Positions 29,836-35,744 of a DNA stretch of 35,744 nucleotides are shown one piece after another (position 1 is the first letter of the stretch; every line of letters begins with the position of its first letter). A program made the translations under genes and the position numbers. The notes below the pieces were generated by a model. That model did not search any database. It had not been told where the DNA came from and saw only the letters and a program-made list of their open reading frames with translations. The stretch is from IMG/VR virus record IMGVR_UViG_3300023199_000167, positions 1 to 35,744 of that record. One strand, written 5' to 3'. The stretch is from a virus.

Positions 29836-32085
29836 GCATTTCCAATCACTCAGAACGCACAGAATGCGGCAAATCAGATCAACGTAAAGCCTGTCATAGT
29901 CATGGAAATCGATGGATTGCCATATCGCTTTGGAAGCGCAACGCTTGTGACGCTGATCAGAATTGGGGACGCTGGGCTTTTCATAAACAATTACCTCGGA
30001 GATCCTTGGGTGATTGGTGGCTACAGAAAGCTTGAAAATCAGTTTGATTACATATCTTTTGACCGTGGTGGAGCTGCTAAAATTACTCAGTCCCTCAAGG
30101 CAGATAGAGGAAAAGGCACGTCTGTTCAAAGGCTTCAAATAGCCTTGATTGACAAAAATGATGAGGTCTCAGAAATCATAAGTCCTGGAATTGTGCTGAA
30201 TGAAATACTGGGACGCAATGTCAAAATATATCAGGGCTTTGAGAATACGAGTTTCCCGGAAGACTACATCACAATCTTTCGAGGCCTAATTGAAGGTGTC
30301 GACTCAAAGCCGGGGTTAATTTCATTTAATCTATCGAATGTAGAAGAAAAGAAAAGACAAGGTGTTTTCAGATCAAGAAAAACTCAGCTCGCTAGCGCGA
30401 TAACTCAGGCATCGAGTCCAACGACTGTGACTGTTGACGATGCATCTGAATTCTTAAATGCCATCACAGGACCAGATGGAACCGAAGACTCTGCTTTGAC
30501 TTTTTATTTTAAAATCAATGATGAGGTTTTTTCCTACACCGGAACCACTGGAACAACTTTCACTGGAGTTCAGAGAGCTCAGCTAGGGACTGTCGCTCAA
30601 GATCACGACGTGGAAGACAATGTGGAGTCGATTGTTAGAATAGAGGAAAACGGAATCAATTTAGCCTTAAAATTAATGCTGAGCGGGACAAATGGATTCT
30701 ATGTCGAAAACATCTCAGTGACCAATTTTGAATATATCAATCCCTTGGCATCAGTGGATAATGCAGTCTTGGTCAAAAACATAGACTTGAAAGAAGTCTA
30801 TGGGGTTGCTGAAGGAGATTTCGTGACCATTACAGGGTCCGCCATAGGCGGAAACAATGTTTCTGCATCTGAGATTTTAGAGATTCAGATTGTGGAGGAA
30901 GGAACGTATTTGATTCTTGATGATACTCTTACTCAAGAAATCGACAGCGCAGCAGAGATGTCGATAAGAAGCGCCTTTGACACCTTTCCGGAGGGACTTG
31001 GAATGCTGCCAAGTGAAGTTGACGTTGAAGAGCATGTCAGAATTTTCAATCTATTTCTTTCTGGATTCAATTTTGATTTCAGAATCACAGACATGAGCGA
31101 CGCAAAGAAATTTCTTGATGAGCAGGTCTATCTGCCTATGAGTGCTTTTTCAGTTCCCAGGAAAGGAAGGGCCTCGTTGGGCTACACAATCGGCCCGATC
31201 CCCGGATCAAACATAGTAACGCTAGACAGATCGAATATCACAAATGCAGATAGACTTCAGCTATCAAGATCCCTTGGGACAAATTTCACAAATACGGTCC
31301 GATATGAATATGATCAGAATGTTGTCAATGATAATTTTGACACAGTCAAGGAATATGAAGACTCCCAATCAAAAATCGATATTCCGGTCGGAGACAAGTC
31401 CCTAGAAATTTCAGCCGAAGGAATGAGAACAAGCACCAGCGCAGACACTCTCTCAAATGCTGCCGCAAACAGAAGGCTAAAAAGATACGGACGGGGCGCT
31501 GAATATCTTAAAGGAGTCGAAGTTCAGTATGGAACCGGATTCAACTTGGAAATCGGTGATGTGATTCTCTTCGATACAGCAGCTCTTCAGGTCACAGACA
31601 CAGAGACGGGAAGCAGATCTGGCTCTTTGAAATTCATGGAAATTCAAAACAAGATTCTCGATAATAAAAGTGGGAAGGTAATTCTCGATCTCACAAGAAC
31701 CGCTTTTGAGGTAGGCGAAAGATATGGCCTCATCTCTCCATCAAGCAAAGTAAAGCAAGTCACAAACGGACAACAGTTTGTCATCGAAAAAAGCTTTTTC
31801 ACCAATCTTTTAAACGAAGGAAGAAAATGGCAGGATCTCGTTGGAGCTTCCGTTATAGTAAGAAATGAAGACTCCACCGCCATTTCTACAGTCGGAACGA
31901 TTAGTGCTGTTGTTGGGGATGAGATATTTCTTGAAAGCGCAATAAGTCCAGTTCCTGTTGCTGGAAGAATTTTAGAGTTAGCTACTTACGACAATCAACC
32001 TGATCTCGTAAAATTGTTGTATGCCTTCTTTTCTGACGGGTCTAACAATTTTGCTGATGGTCAGCCACCATACGTCTTTTTGTAA
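29833..32085 (+). CDS. tail hub/tip-like protein
   Basis: 750 aa, beginning M-A-F-P-I-T-Q-N-A-Q-N-A-A. Strand-rich with segments typical of siphovirus tip or hub proteins (V-K-I-Y-Q-G-F, I-T-I-F-R-G-L-I-E-G-V, then L-G-Y-T-I-G-P-I-P-G). Residues ~190-275 are an insertion-type beta module (T-T-V-T-V-D-D-A-S-E-F-L, F-K-I-N-D-E-V-F-S-Y-T-G). The N-terminal I-V-M-E-I-D-G-L ... Y-R-F-G pattern fits the tail-tip family that carries a DUF2163-like start. It is separated from the other tail genes by the lysis/patatin insertion. No SD seen before ATG 29833. Confidence 0.65.
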   Translation: MAFPITQNAQNAANQINVKPVIVMEIDGLPYRFGSATLVTLIRIGDAGLFINNYLGDPWVIGGYRKLENQFDYISFDRGGAAKITQSLKADRGKGTSVQRLQIALIDKNDEVSEIISPGIVLNEILGRNVKIYQGFENTSFPEDYITIFRGLIEGVDSKPGLISFNLSNVEEKKRQGVFRSRKTQLASAITQASSPTTVTVDDASEFLNAITGPDGTEDSALTFYFKINDEVFSYTGTTGTTFTGVQRAQLGTVAQDHDVEDNVESIVRIEENGINLALKLMLSGTNGFYVENISVTNFEYINPLASVDNAVLVKNIDLKEVYGVAEGDFVTITGSAIGGNNVSASEILEIQIVEEGTYLILDDTLTQEIDSAAEMSIRSAFDTFPEGLGMLPSEVDVEEHVRIFNLFLSGFNFDFRITDMSDAKKFLDEQVYLPMSAFSVPRKGRASLGYTIGPIPGSNIVTLDRSNITNADRLQLSRSLGTNFTNTVRYEYDQNVVNDNFDTVKEYEDSQSKIDIPVGDKSLEISAEGMRTSTSADTLSNAAANRRLKRYGRGAEYLKGVEVQYGTGFNLEIGDVILFDTAALQVTDTETGSRSGSLKFMEIQNKILDNKSGKVILDLTRTAFEVGERYGLISPSSKVKQVTNGQQFVIEKSFFTNLLNEGRKWQDLVGASVIVRNEDSTAISTVGTISAVVGDEIFLESAISPVPVAGRILELATYDNQPDLVKLLYAFFSDGSNNFADGQPPYVFL

Positions 32086-32094
32086 GGAATAAAA

Positions 32095-32952
32095 ATGGCA
32101 GATTTACCAGATACCAGTTTTACCTCAGTCAATGACATCGAAACCGAGCAGGGAAAACCCGTCACAGAGGCGCTCGCTCAAAAATATGGATCGAATGAAA
32201 ACAATCTCGATTCTAGAGTTTCAGATAACGCTGCCGACATTATTTCAAACTTTAATTCCTTAAGTGCTCTGATTGGCCAAAGAAAATTTCGTGTTCAGGA
32301 GTTCACTAGCGGAGGAACCTGGACCCGGCCTTCAGGAGTGGATTGGGTTATCGCTGTCGGATGCGGAGGAGGCGGAGGCGGAGGCGGCGGATCTTTCCGA
32401 ACTGCTGGCTCTCAGGTCGGAGGTCAGGGAGGCGGTGGATCTAGTTTAACTTGGGGAATTGTTTCTGTTAGCTCAAACCAAACAGTGGTCATTGGATCCG
32501 GTGGAAGCGCTGGCGCAGGGGCTAGCCTTTTTGGAACCAACGGAGGAAATGGCGGAGATGGCTTTAGCTCTGGATTTGGCTCATTTGAGTTTAAAGGAGG
32601 GCGAGGCGGCGCAGGCGGCGGAGATGGCGCTCTACGATCAGACAAGTCTTGGGCTGGATATGGAACAAATGGTGGCGGCAATGGCGGCCATTCGACAAAT
32701 GATGGAAATGGAAATGGAAACCGGTCTGGCTATGCAGATGGCGGATCCGGTGGCGGATCCTTGTCTGACGGAGGCGGAGGCGGCGCAGGGTATGGAGATG
32801 GAGGAGACGCCGGAAACGTAGCTGTGGTAAACACTGGCGGAGGAGGCGGCGGTGGGAGCGGCGTAACTTTTGGTGTGGGAAATCCAGGCCGACTAGGCGG
32901 GAGTGGAAGGGTTTGGGTAATTTGGTTCGAGCCCGAGGCCGATAAAGTTTAA
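32095..32952 (+). CDS. glycine-rich tail adhesin
   Basis: 285 aa. Residues ~1-65 are a helical trimerisation region (S-V-N-D-I-E-T-E-Q-G-K-P). From F-T-S-G-G-T-W-T-R-P (~70) the protein becomes poly-Gly-rich, with runs up to nine Gly (near residues 90-98), ending in V-W-V-I-W-F-E-P-E. This matches glycine-rich phage adhesins whose polyglycine-II brush and exposed loops bind host receptors. It is the last tail gene. Good SD (AAGGAAT about 6 nt upstream). The G-rich codons leave a GC-rich stretch compared with flanks. Confidence 0.85.
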   Translation: MADLPDTSFTSVNDIETEQGKPVTEALAQKYGSNENNLDSRVSDNAADIISNFNSLSALIGQRKFRVQEFTSGGTWTRPSGVDWVIAVGCGGGGGGGGGSFRTAGSQVGGQGGGGSSLTWGIVSVSSNQTVVIGSGGSAGAGASLFGTNGGNGGDGFSSGFGSFEFKGGRGGAGGGDGALRSDKSWAGYGTNGGGNGGHSTNDGNGNGNRSGYADGGSGGGSLSDGGGGGAGYGDGGDAGNVAVVNTGGGGGGGSGVTFGVGNPGRLGGSGRVWVIWFEPEADKV

Positions 32953-32958
32953 ATCAAT

Positions 32959-32980
32959 TTTCCCTAAATCCATTGGGAAA
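32959..32980 (+). other. small hairpin after adhesin gene
   Basis: TTTCCC (32959-32964) and GGGAAA (32975-32980) form a 6-bp stem just past the stop codon. Not followed by a T-run; probably 3'-end stabilising together with the larger structure that follows. Confidence 0.4.
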
Positions 32981-32983
32981 TAG

Positions 32984-33055
32984 ACGGGCCTGTGGGCCTG
33001 CTTGCCGTGAAGCCCCCCAAAGCAAGCGAGTCAGAGCAGGTTGCCACGGGCCCGT
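32984..33055. terminator. large bidirectional-type terminator structure
   Basis: ACGGGCCTGTGG (32984-32995) pairs with CCACGGGCCCGT (33044-33055) over 12 bp (one G.U), enclosing further short stems (GCTTGC/GCAAGC and CCTGC/GCAGG possibilities). Plus strand continues TAATTATTTT. It lies between the end of the rightward tail genes and the end of the leftward operon, so it can stop both. Confidence 0.75.
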
Positions 33056-33058
33056 TAA

Positions 33059-33274
33059 TTATTTTACTTCAGCTTTTTGCCTTCGTAAAAGCAACTGGCC
33101 TAGCCATTGATTAAAACAAGATCCTGTTTTGAACTTGTGGTGCGCGACTGGGGTAAAGAATTCAAGTCTGGATATTTTGGCCTCTGAACCGTATCGCGCA
33201 TTAAACATAACCTCGAAGTCGGTCACAAATTGTTTTACCTCTTCGTCTAATTCTCTATCTTTTTCTTCACTCAT
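33059..33274 (-). CDS. small protein of unknown function
   Basis: 71 aa from ATG 33274, overlapping the previous gene by 8 bp (ATGAGTGA). Acidic N-terminus (M-S-E-E-K-D-R-E-L-D-E-E-V-K-Q-F), then F-F-T-P-V-A-H-H-K-F and a basic tail. Last gene of the right-hand leftward operon. No family recognised. Confidence 0.6.
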   Translation of the reverse strand: MSEEKDRELDEEVKQFVTDFEVMFNARYGSEAKISRLEFFTPVAHHKFKTGSCFNQWLGQLLLRRQKAEVK

Positions 33275-33563
33275 CCCCAACCCCCATCTCCCTAAACGCT
33301 AATGTATATCCAAAAGCAAATATCGACTTTTCCAGCTCAGACATATCTTCATCATCGCCCCAAAACGATTTAGCCATTTCATCGACGTATTCATCCATAT
33401 CTTCCTTGCTAGGCCTAGGGAGGGGTCTAGCTCGCTCCCCATCGAGTGCCTTAGCGATTTCAGCAATAAGCCCTGGAGTGTTGTTGACCGAGTAGCCATG
33501 AATGAATTTCGAAACGATACTTTCAGCAATCTCTTCAGACGTTTTCAGATTAAAACTTTTCAT
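33267..33563 (-). CDS. small protein of unknown function
   Basis: 98 aa from ATG 33563, overlapping the upstream TGA (TGATG), with GGAA 5 nt before it. Helical, with E-I-A-E-S-I-V-S-K-F-I-H-G-Y near the start, an acidic middle (D-D-E-D-M-S-E-L-E-K) and F-A-F-G-Y-T-L-A-F at the end. No domain recognised. Part of the operon of tandem-repeat proteins. Confidence 0.6.
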   Translation of the reverse strand: MKSFNLKTSEEIAESIVSKFIHGYSVNNTPGLIAEIAKALDGERARPLPRPSKEDMDEYVDEMAKSFWGDDEDMSELEKSIFAFGYTLAFREMGVGDE

Positions 33564-34186
33564 CACTCACTTTCCAACTCTTGCAGCCGATATTTTTTGC
33601 CGTCGATCTCAAGGATTTTTGCAGAACAGTTTGGTTTGTCAACGTCAATACCTGTAATCTCTTTGAAAACGTCAGCGTCAAACTCAGGCCAAGATTTGAT
33701 ATAATCAATCGCTTCTTGCGGCATTCCTTCCCAGTGGAGAGGCTCGGCTTGACTACGTATTAGAGACGCATCAACTTTTTTCCAATCGCGCCCGTATTGA
33801 TCATAGAGCTTGAATGCATTGTTTGGTTTTGGGTTCCAGCCGTTTAGCTTATTTTTTAAAATCTCAAGCCTTTCATTGAAATCATCTTCAGGGACTTTAA
33901 CGCCAAAAATCGTCGGATCAGTTTTTTTGTTGAGAGCGAAAAGTGCTTTGTGAACACCAGCGCAGTTTTTAACTCCAAAAGACCTATTCACGCCATCACA
34001 CCAGTTCACGCCAAAAGACCCGTTCACGCCATTGGACCCGTTCACGCCCTCAGACCCATTCACGCTATTAGAGGCGTTCACACCAAAAGACCCGTTCACG
34101 CCAAAAGACCCGGTCACGCCAAAAGACCCGTTCACGCCATTGGACCTGTTCACGCCATCGCTGGCTTTTATCGATTTGTTACTCAT
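33563..34186 (-). CDS. hexapeptide-repeat protein (G-V-N-G-S-x)
   Basis: 207 aa with strong SD (AGGAGG, 7 nt upstream of ATG 34186). Residues 11-82 are 12 tandem hexapeptides, consensus G-V-N-G-S-F/N (G-V-N-R-S-N, G-V-T-G-S-F, S-V-N-G-S-E), likely a beta-solenoid. Residues ~85-207 are a unique domain (L-N-G-W-N-P-K-P-N-N-A-F-K-L-Y, D-W-K-K-V, A-I-D-Y-I-K-S-W-P-E-F-D-A). Similar repeat-plus-domain proteins occur in phages with unknown function. The array is also an 18-bp DNA repeat, so length variation is likely. Confidence 0.8.
   Translation of the reverse strand: MSNKSIKASDGVNRSNGVNGSFGVTGSFGVNGSFGVNASNSVNGSEGVNGSNGVNGSFGVNWCDGVNRSFGVKNCAGVHKALFALNKKTDPTIFGVKVPEDDFNERLEILKNKLNGWNPKPNNAFKLYDQYGRDWKKVDASLIRSQAEPLHWEGMPQEAIDYIKSWPEFDADVFKEITGIDVDKPNCSAKILEIDGKKYRLQELESE
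33959..34156 (-). repeat. 18-bp tandem repeat (hexapeptide array)
   Basis: Eleven clear in-frame 18-bp units (CCAAAAGACCCGTTCACG-type on the plus strand) encoding G-V-N-G-S-F repeats. A twelfth, degenerate unit extends towards 33941. Confidence 0.85.
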
Positions 34187-34189
34187 TTT

Positions 34190-35209
34190 TTATCCTCCTC
34201 TGCATTCAAAAAATTTTCGAAACACATCGCTTTGATAGGCACCTTTTGTTAACTCAATTGCCTGTTTCACCGTGCACTTTTCAGGCGGATTTTTTGTGTC
34301 CACAAACTCTTTCATTCCCAATGAACAAGCACCAGTGATTGCGTGATAGGCTTCCAGAAATTCGTCCAATGTCTTTTCGTCGCCTAGCTGCCAATTTTCA
34401 AATTTACTTGTATCTCTATCAGAGAACTTATAACGAAGATCCTCAACAGCTTCCTTGACTGTTTTTCCATGAGCAAACTTGGCGCCCTTTTTTGCAATGT
34501 AACTTTCGCTTTGGTCTAAAAACTCTTCGACGGTGTATAAAGTTACTTCGCCTAATTTCTTCTGACTCTTTAGTTTTTTAATGATCCCATCGGCTTCGAC
34601 GTATCCACGAGAAAGCATGTATTCAAAATCACGCTTTATTTGTCTTGGGGAGTTAATCACAGTAGTTGTTTCTGTTTTTTCTATCATAGGACTACAATCA
34701 ACAATATGGGCGCAAGAGTAATCTTCCAGCCGCACCTTTGATGCGCTTGAAAAACAATGGCAAAAAGATCTACCCCAAAGCACTGCACTTGAGCTACCCC
34801 AAAGCTCTGCCCTTGAGTTTTCCCAAAGCTCTGCACTTGAGTTGTCGTAAAGCTCTGCTCTTGAGTTACCCCAAAGCTCTGCACTTGAGTTTTCCCGAAG
34901 CACTGCACTTGAGTTGTCGCAAAGCTCTGCACTTGAGTTGTCGTAAAGCACTGCTCTTGAGTTGTCGCAAAGCTCTGCACTTGAGTTTTCCCGAAGCACT
35001 GCACTTGAGTTGTCGCAAAGCTCTGCACTTGAGCTACCCCGAAGCTCTGTTCTTGAGTCTTTGGGATTAGAACGAATGATTATACGTTCTCCCGAAAGAA
35101 TATGAATACAAGTGAATTCTTCAAATTCACTTGGCAATCCATCCCATTCTTTTTGGCTTGTTACTTTGATAACTTTTTGTTTAGTGTTGTTTTGTTCTTC
35201 GTTTTTCAT
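34190..35209 (-). CDS. octapeptide-repeat protein (N-S-S-A-E-L-x-x)
   Basis: 339 aa. After ~50 residues (I-K-V-T-S-Q-K-E-W-D-G-L-P), about 12 octapeptide repeats (N-S-S-A-E-L-C-D, N-S-S-A-V-L-R-E, N-S-R-A-E-L-W-G) give a probable beta-solenoid. The C-terminal ~140 residues form another domain with F-A-H-G-K-T-V-K-E-A-V-E-D-L-R-Y-K-F and Y-H-A-I-T-G-A-C-S-L-G, a module seen in other phage repeat proteins. No enzyme motif. It overlaps the 54-aa gene by 29 bp and is followed 3 bp later by the hexapeptide gene. Confidence 0.8.
   Translation of the reverse strand: MKNEEQNNTKQKVIKVTSQKEWDGLPSEFEEFTCIHILSGERIIIRSNPKDSRTELRGSSSAELCDNSSAVLRENSSAELCDNSRAVLYDNSSAELCDNSSAVLRENSSAELWGNSRAELYDNSSAELWENSRAELWGSSSAVLWGRSFCHCFSSASKVRLEDYSCAHIVDCSPMIEKTETTTVINSPRQIKRDFEYMLSRGYVEADGIIKKLKSQKKLGEVTLYTVEEFLDQSESYIAKKGAKFAHGKTVKEAVEDLRYKFSDRDTSKFENWQLGDEKTLDEFLEAYHAITGACSLGMKEFVDTKNPPEKCTVKQAIELTKGAYQSDVFRKFFECRGG
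34777..35064 (-). repeat. 24-bp tandem repeat (octapeptide array)
   Basis: Twelve in-frame 24-bp units (AAAGCTCTGCACTTGAG-type on the plus strand). A 66-bp segment at 34872-34937 recurs exactly at 34968-35033, a 96-bp offset, showing recent duplication of a four-unit block. Confidence 0.9.
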
Positions 35210-35345
35210 TTTTATTATCCTTGTCCTGGGCTCGTCGCTCTTGAAGTTCTTTTAAAAGCGCAATGGTTGTTTCAAGAGCATCGTCTTCTGCCTTTTCATA
35301 AAGCTTAATCGTTACGGCTAGTTCTTTGTCGGATATTGGTTTCAT
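35181..35345 (-). CDS. 54-aa small helical protein
   Basis: Starts at ATG 35345, overlapping the TGA of the partial repeat gene (ATGA), with GGGAG 8-9 nt upstream. The product begins M-K-P-I-S-D-K-E-L-A-V-T-I-K-L-Y and ends E-K-R-R-T-K-Q-H: one charged helix. It overlaps the octapeptide gene by 29 bp in the +1 phase. The strong SD and coupling make it real despite its size. Function unknown. Confidence 0.6.
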   Translation of the reverse strand: MKPISDKELAVTIKLYEKAEDDALETTIALLKELQERRAQDKDNKNEKRRTKQH

Positions 35346-35743
35346 TGCTCAATCTCCCAAATCCGCTTAGCGTATTCAAAACTTGCTTGGATCTTTTTGA
35401 ATTCTATTGAATCGCGAGGCGTTTCAAAGACTTCATCTCCAGCAAACCATTCATCCCAATCCTTGATTGATTTTGCTACGCAGCCGATTCGGACCCATCC
35501 TTTTTCGTTCAAATAAATATTCCACTTACATTGAGCCAGCCTGCGAAAGCCGATTATCTTTTCTGCTTCGATGAACTCACCTGCTTTGATGAACCTACCC
35601 GCTTCGATGAACCCACCCGCTTTGATGAACCTACCTGCTTTGATGAACCTACCTGCTTTGATGAACCTACCTGCTTTGATGAACTCACCTGCTTCGATGG
35701 ACCTACCCGCTTCGATGAACCAACCTGCTTCGATGAACCAACC
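35342..35743 (-). CDS. hexapeptide-repeat protein (A-G-x-F-I-K/E), 5' truncated
   Basis: Partial: the frame is open to the window's right edge, so the start is missing. 133 residues visible: about ten hexapeptides A-G-[RWEG]-F-I-[KE] (one with S for F), then a C-terminal domain R-R-L-A-Q-C-K-W-N-I-Y-L, W-V-R-I-G-C-V-A-K-S-I-K-D-W-D-E-W-F, ending Y-A-K-R-I-W-E-I-E-Q. Third repeat protein in a row, with a different repeat type. The repeats suggest a left-handed beta-helix-like solenoid. The ATGA overlap with the 54-aa gene places it in the same operon. No function known to me. Confidence 0.8.
   Translation of the reverse strand, partial: GWFIEAGWFIEAGRSIEAGEFIKAGRFIKAGRFIKAGRFIKAGGFIEAGRFIKAGEFIEAEKIIGFRRLAQCKWNIYLNEKGWVRIGCVAKSIKDWDEWFAGDEVFETPRDSIEFKKIQASFEYAKRIWEIEQ
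35564..35743 (-). repeat. 18-bp tandem repeat (A-G-x-F-I-K array)
   Basis: Ten in-frame 18-bp units (TGCTTTGATGAACCTACC-type on the plus strand), continuing past the window edge. Two adjacent units at 35636-35671 are exact copies. Confidence 0.9.
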
Positions 35744-35744
35744 T

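Noticed and set aside
34684-35070. Long frames through the 24-bp repeats in other reading frames on both strands
   Set aside because: A tandem repeat whose unit is a multiple of three keeps several frames open; only the frame with the N-S-S-A-E-L repeats has SD, flanking domains and operon coupling.
34777-35743. CRISPR-like arrays at the right end
   Set aside because: Repeat units are contiguous 18- and 24-bp direct repeats with no unique spacers, and are in frame within proteins.

Overview
The window reads as part of a tailed-phage (Caudoviricetes) genome or prophage. It carries an HK97-type head module: ParB-methyltransferase, small and large terminase, a portal-MuF fusion, an S78-type prohead protease and an HK97-fold major capsid protein. 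A siphovirus-like tail module follows: connector, head closure, HK97-gp10-like, DUF3168-like completion protein, tail tube, two chaperone frames joined by a probable -1 frameshift, tape measure, distal tail and fibre proteins, and a hub-like protein. A lysis cassette is embedded among the tail genes. The host cannot be named. The T7-lysozyme-like amidase and frequent strong Shine-Dalgarno (SD) sites fit a Gram-negative bacterium that uses canonical initiation. The fibre and virion proteins recall phages of predatory or marine Deltaproteobacteria/Bdellovibrionota, but that is only an impression. No integrase, recombinase or repressor is visible, so lifestyle is open.

Layout. (1) 49-3354, leftward: a tight early/replication-type operon with a Sak4/RecA-like ATPase, two unknown replication-module proteins, an HNH nuclease and several small proteins. 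(2) 3355-4059: about 700 bases without a convincing gene, rich in perfect inverted repeats and hairpins, with a 12-bp palindrome that recurs at 4601. (3) 4060-5281, leftward: two small proteins and a RecU-like PD-(D/E)XK nuclease. (4) 5318-16632, rightward: packaging and head genes, with an unusual block of six fibre/decoration-like genes between portal and protease, ending at a terminator after the capsid genes. (5) 16680-28233, rightward: head-tail joining and tail genes. (6) 28234-29789: a membrane/coiled-coil protein (holin-like, apparently starting at ATT), an amidase, and a convergent patatin-like phospholipase on the other strand. (7) 29833-32952: hub-like protein and a glycine-rich adhesin, closed by a large terminator. 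(8) 33059-35744, leftward: an operon with three adjacent proteins built on different tandem repeats (6-aa, 8-aa, 6-aa), the last cut by the window edge.

How it fits together. Genes are packed with ATGA, TAATG and TGATG stop/start overlaps, implying translational coupling. There are also four much longer same-strand overlaps (140-176 bp), all in the same +1 phase; two of the downstream starts have strong SD sites and one a moderate one. The most unusual items are the structured intergenic region with paired palindromes, the tandem-repeat protein operon, the patatin inserted at the lysis/tail boundary, a two-helix membrane reading frame nested inside the amidase gene, and a signal peptide on a tail-fibre-like protein.
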